This document shows positions 16,758 through 24,491 of a stretch of DNA of 64,000 nt, piece by piece. Numbering within the stretch: the first letter of the stretch is position 1; every line of letters starts with the position of its first letter. Origin of the DNA: Sanguibacter suarezii NBRC 16159 (GTDB lineage Bacteria; Actinomycetota; Actinomycetes; Actinomycetales; Cellulomonadaceae); assembly GCF_001552735.1 (NCBI RefSeq), contig NZ_BCRT01000015.1, positions 62,001-126,000 of the forward strand, given 5' to 3'. The notes beneath the pieces are model-generated. The model saw only the letters and a list, made by a program, of their open reading frames with translations, was not told the origin of the DNA and made no database searches. Made by a program: the position numbers and the translations under genes.

Positions 16758-17294
16758 TCAGGAGTCCCGGGACGTCTGGGACAGATCGGCAGCGGTCTCG
16801 GTCTGCTCTGTTCCGTCGGCGTCTCCGGCCTCGCTCCGGGCTGAGGCTTCGTGCTCGGCGCGCAGCAGGTTGATCGCGGCCTCGAAGTCCTCGAGGGAGT
16901 CGAAGCCCTGATAGACGCTCGCGAACCGCAGGTAGGCCACCTCGTCGAGCTCGCGCAGCGGCCCCAGGATGGTCAGCCCGATCTCGTAGGCGTCGAGCTC
17001 GGCCATGCCGGTCGCGCGCACGCTCTCCTCGACCCGCTGGGCCAGCAGAGCGAGGTCGTCCTCGCTCACTGGGCGGCCCTGGCACGCCTTGCGCACACCG
17101 TTGACGACCTTCTCGCGGCTGAAGGGCTCGGTCACCCCGGAGCGTTTGACCACGGACAGGCTGGCTGTCTCCAAGGTGGTGAACCGGCGGTTGCAGGACG
17201 GGCACTGGCGGCGACGGCGGATGGAGGCGCCATCGTCCGAGGTTCGGGAGTCGACGACGCGGGAGTCCGAGTGACGACAGAACGGGCAGTGCAC
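16758..17294 (-). CDS. nrdR: Transcriptional repressor NrdR
   Basis: Represses ribonucleotide reductase operons when dATP/ATP levels signal sufficient nucleotides. The N-terminal zinc ribbon has C3, C6, C31 and C34, and the ATP-cone domain spans about residues 46-136 (VVKRSG, FSREKV). The 178-residue length exceeds the usual 150 or so because of an acidic Ser/Thr/Glu tail after residue 148. The GTG at 17294 is fixed by the conserved HCPFC start and a GGAGG four bases earlier; open frame upstream is not coding-like. Gene order with the LysM protein and lexA matches mycobacteria and corynebacteria. A TATTCT -10 with an overlapping palindrome (17373-17387) lies about 65 bases upstream. Confidence 0.95.
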   Translation of the reverse strand: MHCPFCRHSDSRVVDSRTSDDGASIRRRRQCPSCNRRFTTLETASLSVVKRSGVTEPFSREKVVNGVRKACQGRPVSEDDLALLAQRVEESVRATGMAELDAYEIGLTILGPLRELDEVAYLRFASVYQGFDSLEDFEAAINLLRAEHEASARSEAGDADGTEQTETAADLSQTSRDS

Positions 17295-17372
17295 ACACGC
17301 CTCCAGAGAACCGGGGTCTTGCACGAGCGTCCGCCCGGGCGAGAGGACACCTGCAAGAATACGCGCCACTGT

Positions 17373-17387
17373 GTATGCGCCGCATAC
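17373..17387. promoter_or_regulatory. Palindrome overlapping the nrdR promoter
   Basis: GTATGCG-C-CGCATAC, a perfect 7-base inverted repeat around one base, centred about 85 bases upstream of the nrdR start and overlapping the expected -35 region of the TATTCT promoter. It does not match the AT-rich NrdR box. The regulator is unknown. Confidence 0.4.
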
Positions 17388-17621
17388 GGCGAGGTACGGG
17401 CTGCGAACCCGACGACGGGGACAGACGGACGACGACAGAGACAGACGAGGGCGGCCACCTGAGTGACCGCCCTCGTGGGACGCCCCGTCCCCATCCGGTG
17501 CGTCGCGACTCGCCTCGCGCTGCCCGGGATGCTCTGCATGCCATTCCATGGCAGAAGCGCTCGCGCGCCACATCCATGCCCTCGTCGACCGGCCCCCCAG
17601 CCGGCTGATGAGGTACGGCTA

Positions 17622-17639
17622 ACTTAGGTCAACCTAAGT
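17622..17639. promoter_or_regulatory. Palindrome resembling a DtxR/IdeR iron box
   Basis: ACTTAGGT-CA-ACCTAAGT, perfect 8-base arms. The 19-base window ending at the right CCTAA matches the IdeR consensus TTAGGTTAGGCTAACCTAA at 14 of 19 positions, but the half-site spacing differs. It sits between the LysM-gene stop and the nrdR promoter region. Confidence 0.35.
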
Positions 17640-17686
17640 GCGGGGAGCAAGCACACGCCGCTGACGTCTCACATCGCGAGAACTCG

Positions 17687-18274
17687 TCAGCCTCGCACCG
17701 GCAGCAGGATCTGTTCGCCAGCCCACAGGGAGGCAGAGGCGCGTCCGTTGACCTCGATGATCAGCTCGACCACATCACGCAGGTCGTCACCGGGCAGTGC
17801 GATGGTCTCAGCGAGGCCCCACAGGTTCTCCCCCTCGGTGACCGTGTGGGGCACCACCTCAGGGGGCAGCTCCGGCGTGCTCGCCAGGGCCCCTCCCCCC
17901 ATGACGGCCATGCCGGTGGCGACGGCGAGGGCGGCGGACCACAGCACCCATCGCCCGCGTCGGGTGAGCTCGAGATCAGTCAGGGAACCATCAACCGAGG
18001 CGCTGGCTACCCGGCGGGCCCGGGCGGCGGCGCGCTCTTGCGCGGCGAGCCTCCGGCGCGCGACCCGCTCGGACACGCGCCCTCCGGGCGCGGCAGGCAG
18101 AGCCTCGCGGGACCCGGGACCACCGCCCGCCGGCGCCCCCTGCGCGCCCCCCTCCAACCGAGGTCGCAGCGGCACGACGCGAGCAGGCCGGACCGAGGCC
18201 ACCGGTGCGAGAACCGCTCGCGCGGGTGCCGATGCCGGAACTGTCCTGTGCGCCAAAACGAGCACCTGTCCCAT
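17687..18274 (-). CDS. LysM domain membrane protein beside lexA (Rv2719c/ChiZ-like)
   Basis: A 195-residue protein with a long basic, Ala/Arg/Pro-rich cytoplasmic N-terminus (1-100), one membrane helix at about 107-130, and a C-terminal LysM peptidoglycan-binding domain (about 140-192, HTVTEGENLWGLAE to the closing LLPVRG). Architecture and position, divergent from lexA and upstream of nrdR, match mycobacterial Rv2719c (ChiZ), an SOS-induced wall protein that slows division, and functionally DivS of corynebacteria. SOS control is supported by LexA-like palindromes in the 446-base gap to lexA. Whether it inhibits division here is inference. The ATG at 18274 has GGAG upstream; a frame extension of eight codons is possible. 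Confidence 0.82.
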   Translation of the reverse strand: MGQVLVLAHRTVPASAPARAVLAPVASVRPARVVPLRPRLEGGAQGAPAGGGPGSREALPAAPGGRVSERVARRRLAAQERAAARARRVASASVDGSLTDLELTRRGRWVLWSAALAVATGMAVMGGGALASTPELPPEVVPHTVTEGENLWGLAETIALPGDDLRDVVELIIEVNGRASASLWAGEQILLPVRG

Positions 18275-18457
18275 GACCACTCCATCTCTCCGGCGCACAA
18301 CACCTGCGCATCTCCGTCAGGGCTTCTGTCCGGCCTGTGCCGACGCCCCGCTCACCACATCTGCGTACTGCTCACACGCTGCTCACGCGCTGCGAGCGGC
18401 GATCACTACGGCTCACCGCGGCCGCTCATCGCTGCCGACGCCTGGCCACCCATCACT

Positions 18458-18485
18458 CGTACATCTGTTCGTAGTACAACTGTAC
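18458..18485. promoter_or_regulatory. Paired LexA-like boxes (LysM-gene side)
   Basis: CGTACATCTGTTCG differs from the SOS consensus in one half-site base (GTAC for GAAC). Fifteen bases on, GTAC-AACT-GTAC differs by one base in each half. The two are about 1.5 helical turns apart. Likely operators for the LysM gene, lexA or both. Confidence 0.6.
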
Positions 18486-18525
18486 GAAGATCTCGGCGGA
18501 AAGCAAGAGCCAACGACACCCAATC

Positions 18526-18541
18526 TCGAACAGCTGTTTGA
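18526..18541. promoter_or_regulatory. LexA (SOS) box at the lexA promoter
   Basis: TCGAACAGCTGTTTGA, one mismatch (GTTT for GTTC) from the SOS consensus; its right half overlaps the -35 hexamer of the lexA promoter, as expected for autorepression. Confidence 0.85.
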
Positions 18542-18566
18542 GATGTGGCCGCCTGCGGCCTAGACT
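18538..18566 (+). promoter_or_regulatory. lexA promoter
   Basis: TTGAGA (18538-18543), 17-base spacer, TAGACT (18561-18566). The -35 element overlaps the LexA box. Confidence 0.7.
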
Positions 18567-18719
18567 GGATCAAGCCCGCGAAGGAGACTTCACCACGAGC
18601 CACTGACATCCCCGGGTGACGTGGCTCCGCCGGCGGCCGGATGTCCTTGTGGTGACGGCCCCGTGTTCCCTCCAGGCGCCCGAGCTCGAGCAGAGACCGC
18701 ATCACAACCGGAGGTCACC

Positions 18720-19487
18720 GTGGCACCCAACGAGTCCAGCGCGGCAGGTGCTGCGAGCGTGACGCAGCTGGCCCCGCACCCCGGCGGGCCGGACTGGCGC
18801 ACCACCGAGGTCGGTCCGGACGGTCTGACCGCCCGTCAGCGCCGCATCCTGGCGACCATCGCCGACTCGCTCAAGACCCGCGGCTACCCGCCCACCATGC
18901 GTGAGATCGGCGAGTCGGTCGGTCTGACCAGCCCGTCCAGCGTCAAGTACCAGCTGACCGCGCTGGAGACCAAGGGCTACATCCGGCGCGACCCGCACCG
19001 CCCGCGGGCGATGGAGATCGTGCACCCCGACCACATGGTCGGCGAGAACGCCCGGACGACCTCCGCGGAGATCACTGGTCCCTACGCCACCGAGTCCGGG
19101 CCGGACCGGCAGACCCCGTCCTACGTCCCGCTCGTCGGACGCATCGCCGCCGGTGGCCCGATCCTGGCCGAACAGGTCATCGAAGACGTCTTCCCGCTGC
19201 CGCGGCAGCTCGTCGGCGACGGAGAGCTCTTCATGCTCAAGGTGACCGGTGAGTCGATGATCGACGCCGCCATCTGCGACGGCGACTGGGTCGTCGTCCG
19301 GCGCCAGCCGGTGGCCGAGAACGGTGAGATCGTCGCCGCGATGATCGACGGCGAGGCTACTGTCAAGACCTTCAAGCGGATCGACGGACACGTGTGGCTG
19401 CTGCCCCGCAACCCCGCCTTCTCCCCCATCCTCGGCGACGAGGCCACCATCCTCGGCCGGATCGTGTCGGTCCTGCGCAGCCTGTGA
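18720..19487 (+). CDS. lexA: SOS repressor LexA
   Basis: Represses DNA-damage genes and self-cleaves when stimulated by RecA filaments. The 255-residue protein has an N-terminal extension of about 34 residues, a winged helix-turn-helix (about 36-100, [17 protein letters not shown] recognition region), then the S24 peptidase domain. Cleavage is at A144-G145 (RIAAGG); the catalytic dyad is S179 (TGESM) and K216 (ATVKTF). The GTG at 18720 follows GGAGGT at five bases; the frame stays open upstream but without support. It is divergent from the LysM gene and convergent with ldh. A LexA box overlaps its promoter. recA and dinB, both with LexA boxes, lie in the same window. Confidence 0.97.
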   Translation: MAPNESSAAGAASVTQLAPHPGGPDWRTTEVGPDGLTARQRRILATIADSLKTRGYPPTMREIGESVGLTSPSSVKYQLTALETKGYIRRDPHRPRAMEIVHPDHMVGENARTTSAEITGPYATESGPDRQTPSYVPLVGRIAAGGPILAEQVIEDVFPLPRQLVGDGELFMLKVTGESMIDAAICDGDWVVVRRQPVAENGEIVAAMIDGEATVKTFKRIDGHVWLLPRNPAFSPILGDEATILGRIVSVLRSL

Positions 19488-19509
19488 CGCGCTGCCCCAC
19501 GGGCACCAC

Positions 19510-19551
19510 GAACGAAGGGCTCCTCACCTGCGGGTGAGGAGCCCTTCGTTC
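19510..19551. terminator. Bidirectional terminator between lexA and ldh
   Basis: Perfect 19-base arms (starting GAACGAAGGGCTCC) around a TGCG loop, 22 bases after the lexA stop and 13 bases beyond the ldh stop on the opposite strand. Confidence 0.85.
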
Positions 19552-19564
19552 ATGTGCAGGGAGG

Positions 19565-20569
19565 TCAGAAGCCGAACTTGCGCGCCACGTCCTTGAGCGC
19601 CGTCGCCGAGTGCTGCAGCCCACGGATCTCCAGTGGGGACAGCGGCACGGCCAGCCGGTCGGTGCAGCCGCGGCGCCCCACCACGGACGGCACCGACAGG
19701 CAGATGTCGGAGATCCCGTAGTAGTCGTCGAGCAGGGTCGAGACGGGCAGCACACGGTGCTCGTCGTTGAGCACCGCCTCGATGATCCGGCTGCCGGCGA
19801 GGGCGACGGCATAGTTGGTCGCCCCCTTGCCCTCGATGATCCGGTAGGCGGAGTTGACCACCTCGTGCGCGATCTCCTCCCGGGCCTCGACCGTGAGCGG
19901 TCCCCGTCCGTCCACCCCGCTCCAGTCCAGCAGCGGCACGCCACCGATGGTCGCCGAGCTCCACAGCGGGATCTCGCTGTCCCCGTGCTCGCCGGCCATG
20001 TACGCGTGCACGTTCTGCACCGCAACCCCGCAGTGCTGGGCGATGAGGTAGCGCAGTCGCGAGGAGTCCAGGACGGTGCCCGAGCCGAAGAGCTGGGTGG
20101 GCGGCAGGCCGGAGATCTTCAGCGCGGCGTAGGTGACGATGTCTACCGGGTTGGTGACCATGACATAGGTCGCGTTGGGCGCGACGGCCTGGAGCTCCGG
20201 CAGGATCTTGGAGACGAGGCTGATCGTCGCCTCCGCCAGGTCGATGCGCGTCTGGCCCGGCTTCTGCTTGGCGCCTGCGGTGACCATGATGACGTCGGCG
20301 TCCGCGCACACGGCGACGTCGTCGGAGCCGATGACCTCGGCCATCGGCATGAACTGGATGCCGTGGGCCAGGTCGAGAGCCTCGGCCTCGACCTTGGCCT
20401 TGTTGATGTCGTAGAGCGCGACGGTCCGCGCGGAGCCGCGCATGAGCGCGGCGTAGGCCATCGTCGAGCCCACCGCTCCGGCGCCGACCACGGCGACCTT
20501 CGTCGTCTTGCGGGCTGCGGGGGCCGCGGGGGCCTCAGCTGATGATCCGGAACGCTCGGCGTCGCTCAT
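19565..20569 (-). CDS. ldh: L-lactate dehydrogenase
   Basis: Interconverts pyruvate and L-lactate with NADH in the cytoplasm. The 334-residue enzyme has the NAD loop VGAGAVGST (28-36), the substrate loop KQKPGQTR with R108, where Gln rather than Arg at the selectivity position favours pyruvate over oxaloacetate, then R171 and the catalytic H195 (GEHGDSEIP). About 20 Ala/Ser-rich residues precede the first strand. The ATG at 20569 follows GGAGGAAGC; a longer open frame exists but lacks a ribosome site. It is convergent with lexA, shares its terminator, and follows dinG on the same strand with a 43-base gap. An NAD malate dehydrogenase is the unlikely alternative. Confidence 0.94.
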   Translation of the reverse strand: MSDAERSGSSAEAPAAPAARKTTKVAVVGAGAVGSTMAYAALMRGSARTVALYDINKAKVEAEALDLAHGIQFMPMAEVIGSDDVAVCADADVIMVTAGAKQKPGQTRIDLAEATISLVSKILPELQAVAPNATYVMVTNPVDIVTYAALKISGLPPTQLFGSGTVLDSSRLRYLIAQHCGVAVQNVHAYMAGEHGDSEIPLWSSATIGGVPLLDWSGVDGRGPLTVEAREEIAHEVVNSAYRIIEGKGATNYAVALAGSRIIEAVLNDEHRVLPVSTLLDDYYGISDICLSVPSVVGRRGCTDRLAVPLSPLEIRGLQHSATALKDVARKFGF

Positions 20570-20612
20570 GCTTCCTCCACAGGAAAGTCGGGTGCGCACG
20601 GTGGTGCTGCCC

Positions 20613-22715
20613 TCAGCCTAGAGCCGCAAGCCGCTCCAGCGCAGAAGTCGCCACCTGTCGATCAGTGGTCTGCCAGAAGTCTGGCAGCGAGTTGACCAGG
20701 AACGACGCGTACCGAGCGGTCGCCAGACGTGGATCGAGGACCGCCACCACGCCGCGATCAGACGTCGTGCGGACCAGCCGTCCGGCGCCTTGGGCCAGCA
20801 GCAGGGCGGCGTGGGTGGCCGAGACCTGCATGAACCCGTTGCCCCCGTGGCTCTCGATGTAGCGCGCACGCGCCGCCTTGACCGGGTCGTCCGGGCGGGG
20901 GAACGGGATCCGGTCGATCATGACGAGCTGGCACGCGGTACCCGGTACGTCGACCCCCTGCCACAGGGACAGGGTGCCGAAGAGGCAGGTCGCGTCGTCG
21001 GCGGCGAACTCACGGACGAGGGTGGGCAGCTGGTCGTCTCCCTGGCACAGGACCGGGAAGTCCACCTGCTCCCGGACGAGCTCGGCGGCACGCTCGGCGG
21101 CGCGGCGGGAGGAGAACAGCCCGAGCGTCCGCCCGCCCGCGGCCTTCATGAGCGCGACCATCTCCTCGACCTGGTCGTCCGTGGTGGCCTGCTGACCCGG
21201 TGTCGGCAGACGCTTGGCGATGTAGAGGATGCCCTGACGCGGGTAGTCGAAGGGGCTGCCCACGTCCAGCCCGCGCCACGGCAGGGAGGCCTTGGGCGGG
21301 GTCTCGTCGCTCTCCCCCGCCGCGCGCTCCAGCCCGACGGCGCGCGCCACAGGCTCGAAGGAGTCACCCAGGGCCAGGGTCGCCGAGGTGAGGATCCCGA
21401 CCTTCTCCTCCCACAGGTTCGTCCGGATGAGGCCGGCCACCCCGAGCGGGGCGGCGTGCAGCTTGGACATCCCGGCACCGAAGCCGCCCTCACCCCCGCG
21501 CGAGCACCACAGCACGTCGAAGCCCGAGTGGTCGGCGGCCATGCGCTCGGCGGTCTCGAAGACCAGCAGCATGCTCGAGGAGGCCATCTTCAGGCCGCTG
21601 CTCGCCGACCCGGCGTCCGCGCTCGCTCCCTTGCCTGGCTCGGGCTTGAGGGCGCTGAGCACCGCCCGCGCCGCGTCGCGCACGCCGGCCACGGACAGCC
21701 GGGCACCCTCGGGCAGCCCGTCCGGGAAGCGTTCGGCCGGCAGACCGGCCAGCACGGAGCCGAAGTCCGCCGCGGCGGCGTCGAGGTCCGTCGTGGGGAT
21801 CCCGCCGTGCCGGCGAGCCTGACGCGCGGCGTGCTCGATCGAGGCGACGGACAGCTCGGCGGTCGCGGCGGCGGTCACCCGGTCGGAGAGCTCGTGCGCC
21901 TCGTCGGCGATGACCACGGAGTGCTCGGGCAGCACCCCCGGGGAGCCGGTGGCCGCGATGCCGAGCATCGCGTGGTTGGTGACCACGACGTCAGCCTCCC
22001 GGGCGATGCCGCGGGCTCGCTCGGGGAAGCAGTCGTCGATGAGGGGGCACTTCTGCCCCAGGCACTCCAGGGAGGTGACCGAGACCTGGCGCCAGGCCCG
22101 GTCGCTCACACCTGGGACGAGGTCGTCGCGGTCGCCGGTCTCGGTCTCGGCTGCCCACTCGCGCAGCCGGAGGATCTGCTTGCCGAGCCCCGCCGCGCCG
22201 TCGGCTCCGCCAGCAGGTGCGGGACTGCCCGCGGTGAGCGGCTCGGTCGGGCCCTCGCTGCGCGGCATGTCGAAGAGCGTGCCGGCGTCGTCGGGCGGGT
22301 AGCCGCCGGAGATCTTGTGCAGGCACGCGTAGTTGTGCCAGCCCTTGAGCAGCGCGAGCTCAGGACGGCGCGGGAGGTGCGGGGCCAGCGTCTTGGCGAC
22401 GAGGGGAAGGTCGCGGGTCATGATCTGGCGCTGCAGGGCCAGCGTCGCCGTCGAGACGATGACGCGCTCGTCGGTGGTCACCGCGTGATGGACGGCGGGG
22501 ACGAGGTACCCGAGGGACTTGCCGGTGCCGGTGCCCGCCTGGACCAGGAGGTGCTTCTTGGTCGCCATGGCCGTGGCGACCGCGTCGGTCATGTCGTGCT
22601 GGCCGTCACGGCGGGCACCGCCGAGCGCACCGACTGCGAGGTCGAGCAGCTGGTGGACGTCCGCCGCAGCGGAGTCCGCAGAGCCGGCGCTGTCGGGATT
22701 CTGGGCGTCGCTCAC
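20613..22715 (-). CDS. dinG: DinG-family ATP-dependent DNA helicase
   Basis: A 700-residue superfamily-2 iron-sulphur helicase (XPD/DinG type) that unwinds DNA 5' to 3' and resolves R-loops and structured DNA. The Walker A motif is at 60-67 (AGTGTGKS) and DEAH in VIADEAHELSD. The candidate 4Fe-4S ligands are the Cys in NYACLHK and the three in ECLGQKCPLIDDC. The C-terminal half carries SATLALG, LFGTLSLWQGVDVPG and the QGAGRLVR motif VI. In E. coli dinG is SOS-regulated; I see no LexA box before this copy. The start is GTG at 22715, whose ribosome site is weak. It is 43 bases upstream of ldh and downstream of hflX, from which a hairpin separates it. Confidence 0.93.
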   Translation of the reverse strand: MSDAQNPDSAGSADSAAADVHQLLDLAVGALGGARRDGQHDMTDAVATAMATKKHLLVQAGTGTGKSLGYLVPAVHHAVTTDERVIVSTATLALQRQIMTRDLPLVAKTLAPHLPRRPELALLKGWHNYACLHKISGGYPPDDAGTLFDMPRSEGPTEPLTAGSPAPAGGADGAAGLGKQILRLREWAAETETGDRDDLVPGVSDRAWRQVSVTSLECLGQKCPLIDDCFPERARGIAREADVVVTNHAMLGIAATGSPGVLPEHSVVIADEAHELSDRVTAAATAELSVASIEHAARQARRHGGIPTTDLDAAAADFGSVLAGLPAERFPDGLPEGARLSVAGVRDAARAVLSALKPEPGKGASADAGSASSGLKMASSSMLLVFETAERMAADHSGFDVLWCSRGGEGGFGAGMSKLHAAPLGVAGLIRTNLWEEKVGILTSATLALGDSFEPVARAVGLERAAGESDETPPKASLPWRGLDVGSPFDYPRQGILYIAKRLPTPGQQATTDDQVEEMVALMKAAGGRTLGLFSSRRAAERAAELVREQVDFPVLCQGDDQLPTLVREFAADDATCLFGTLSLWQGVDVPGTACQLVMIDRIPFPRPDDPVKAARARYIESHGGNGFMQVSATHAALLLAQGAGRLVRTTSDRGVVAVLDPRLATARYASFLVNSLPDFWQTTDRQVATSALERLAALG

Positions 22716-22782
22716 CCGTGGAGTCTACGCACCGCGGAGCCCTGTGAGGCGCGCCACAGGGCACTGTGCACAGCCCACGGAC

Positions 22783-22809
22783 GGTGGGCGGGCGCGCGGC
22801 CCGCCCACC
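22783..22809. terminator. Terminator after hflX
   Basis: GGTGGGCGGGC and its complement around GCGCG, starting two bases beyond the hflX stop on the minus strand; separates hflX from dinG. Confidence 0.75.
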
Positions 22810-22811
22810 TG

Positions 22812-24359
22812 TCAGGGCTGGACAGCGACCGCTGCGAGCTCGGCTGCGAGCGCGTCGTCGACCCGTCCGCGCACGAGGGTGCCCTCACCCACGTGCTCGA
22901 TGTGGTCGATCTCTCCCTCGAGGTGGACCCGGTTGACGAGGTCGCCACGGCTGTAGGGCACGACGAGGTCGATCGAGACGCCCGGGTGGGGCAGCGACGC
23001 GTCGATGAAGGCGAGCAGCTCGTCGATGCCCTCCCCCGTGTGCGCCGAGACGACGATGGTGTTGCGCTCCCGGCTGCGCAGCCGGGCGACCGTGTCCGCG
23101 GTGGCGAGGTCGGCCTTGTTGAGGACGATGACCTCGGGGACGTCGAGCGCCCCGGGGATGTCCGCCAGGACGTGGCGCACCGCCGCGATCTGCCCTTCCG
23201 GGTCGGGATGGGAGGCGTCGACGACGTGCAGCAGGAGGTCGGAGTCGGCCACCTCCTCCAGGGTCGAGCGGAAGGCCTCGACGAGCTGGTGCGGCAGGGC
23301 GCGCACGAAGCCGACCGTGTCGGCGAGGGTGTAGATGCGACCGTCGGCGGTCTTGGTCCGGCGGACCGTGGGGTCCAGCGTGGCGAACAGCGCGTTCTCC
23401 ACCAGCACCCCGGCGCCGGTGAGCGCGTTGAGCAGGCTCGACTTCCCGGCGTTGGTGTACCCGGCGATGGCGACCGAGGGGATGGAGTTGCGCTTGCGGT
23501 TGGCCCGCTTGGTCTCGCGCGCGGGAGCCATGGCCTCGATCTCGCGGCGCAGCTTGGCCATCCGGTTGCGGATACGTCGGCGGTCCAGCTCGATCTTCGT
23601 CTCACCGGGTCCGCGCGAGCCCATGCCGGCACCGGCGCCACCCACCTGGCCACCGGCCTGGCGGGACATCGACTCGCCCCACCCGCGCAGGCGCGGGAGC
23701 AGGTACTCCAGCTGCGCGAGCTCGACCTGGGCCTTGCCCTCCCGGGACTTGGCGTGCTGGGCGAAGATGTCGAGGATGAGCGCGGTGCGGTCGACGACCT
23801 TGACCTTGATGATGTCCTCGAGCGCACGGCGCTGGGAGGGAGCGAGGTCGCCGTCGATGACCACGGTGTCCGCCCCGGTCGAGGCGACCACGGCAGCGAG
23901 GTCGGCGGCCTTGCCCGAGCCGAGGTACGTGCCGGGGTCCGGGGTCTGGCGGCGCTGGAGCACGCCGTCGAGCACCTGGGAGCCGGCCGTCTCGGCGAGG
24001 GCGGCGAGCTCGCGCAGGGAGATCTCGGCCTCCATCGCGTCGCGGGACCACAGCCCCACCAGGACGACCTTCTCCAGGCGGAGCTGGCGGTACTCGACCT
24101 CGGTGACGTCCTCGAGCTCGGTCGACAGGTTGGCCACTCGGCGCAGGGCGGTGCGCTCGGCGAGCTCGAGCTGGTCACCGTCGCTGGAGGAGTGCTGCGT
24201 GCCGCCCTCGGCGCGGGCGGTCCCCGCGCGGGCCAGCACACGAGCGACGACGTCGCTCGCGACGTCTCGCGCCGAGACCGCAGCACCGGACCCGCTGGTC
24301 TCGTCTGGTCCAGACGGCTCCTGCGGAGAGGTGGGGTGCGGTTCGTGGCTGTTCGTCAT
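22812..24359 (-). CDS. hflX: Ribosome-associated GTPase HflX
   Basis: Splits stalled 70S ribosomes after heat or antibiotic stress and supports ribosome recycling. The 515-residue protein has a poorly conserved 65-residue N-terminal extension, the HflX N-domain with GTYLGSGKAADL and the glycine-rich QVGGAGAGMGSRGPGE helix segment, then the GTPase domain: G1 GYTNAGKSS (about 296-304), G3 DTVGFV and G4 NKAD. The extreme C-terminal domain follows. In several actinobacteria HflX contributes to macrolide-lincosamide resistance. The ATG at 24359 follows GAAGGACATGC. It is divergent from a methyltransferase gene across 132 bases and ends at a strong hairpin; dapF and miaA lie nearby, as is usual. 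Confidence 0.95.
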   Translation of the reverse strand: MTNSHEPHPTSPQEPSGPDETSGSGAAVSARDVASDVVARVLARAGTARAEGGTQHSSSDGDQLELAERTALRRVANLSTELEDVTEVEYRQLRLEKVVLVGLWSRDAMEAEISLRELAALAETAGSQVLDGVLQRRQTPDPGTYLGSGKAADLAAVVASTGADTVVIDGDLAPSQRRALEDIIKVKVVDRTALILDIFAQHAKSREGKAQVELAQLEYLLPRLRGWGESMSRQAGGQVGGAGAGMGSRGPGETKIELDRRRIRNRMAKLRREIEAMAPARETKRANRKRNSIPSVAIAGYTNAGKSSLLNALTGAGVLVENALFATLDPTVRRTKTADGRIYTLADTVGFVRALPHQLVEAFRSTLEEVADSDLLLHVVDASHPDPEGQIAAVRHVLADIPGALDVPEVIVLNKADLATADTVARLRSRERNTIVVSAHTGEGIDELLAFIDASLPHPGVSIDLVVPYSRGDLVNRVHLEGEIDHIEHVGEGTLVRGRVDDALAAELAAVAVQP

Positions 24360-24491
24360 GCATGTCCTTCGATCGTGCCGCTGTGGGGTGTATCTAAGGT
24401 TCCCACGTCGAGCGGCTCGGACCGAAGTGTTTTTGCGGACAGAGGAAACCCTCGTCCCGTGCGCCCGCCCGCTCGCCTACGATTACCGGTT

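Larger units (their letters stand above)
17295..17686 (-). other. 392-base region upstream of nrdR
   Basis: No gene seen. It contains a likely nrdR -10 element (TATTCT on the minus strand, 17361-17356), a perfect palindrome GTATGCG-C-CGCATAC at 17373-17387 over the expected -35, a hairpin at 17446-17475 (9-bp stem, a mismatch, 3 more pairs, CTGA loop), and an iron-box-like palindrome at 17622-17639. The hairpin may terminate the LysM-gene message or attenuate nrdR. Confidence 0.55.
18275..18719. other. Divergent LysM protein/lexA regulatory region
   Basis: No gene. It carries at least three LexA-like palindromes: CGTACATCTGTTCG (18458-18471), a degenerate GTAC-AACT-GTAC (18474-18485) and TCGAACAGCTGTTTGA (18526-18541). 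The lexA promoter (18538-18566) is followed by about 150 bases of leader. The pair nearer the LysM gene is about 185 bases from its start. Confidence 0.75.

Noticed and set aside
22716-22811. A LexA box before dinG
   Set aside because: The gap contains only the hflX terminator hairpin; no CGAAC-N4-GTTCG pattern is present.
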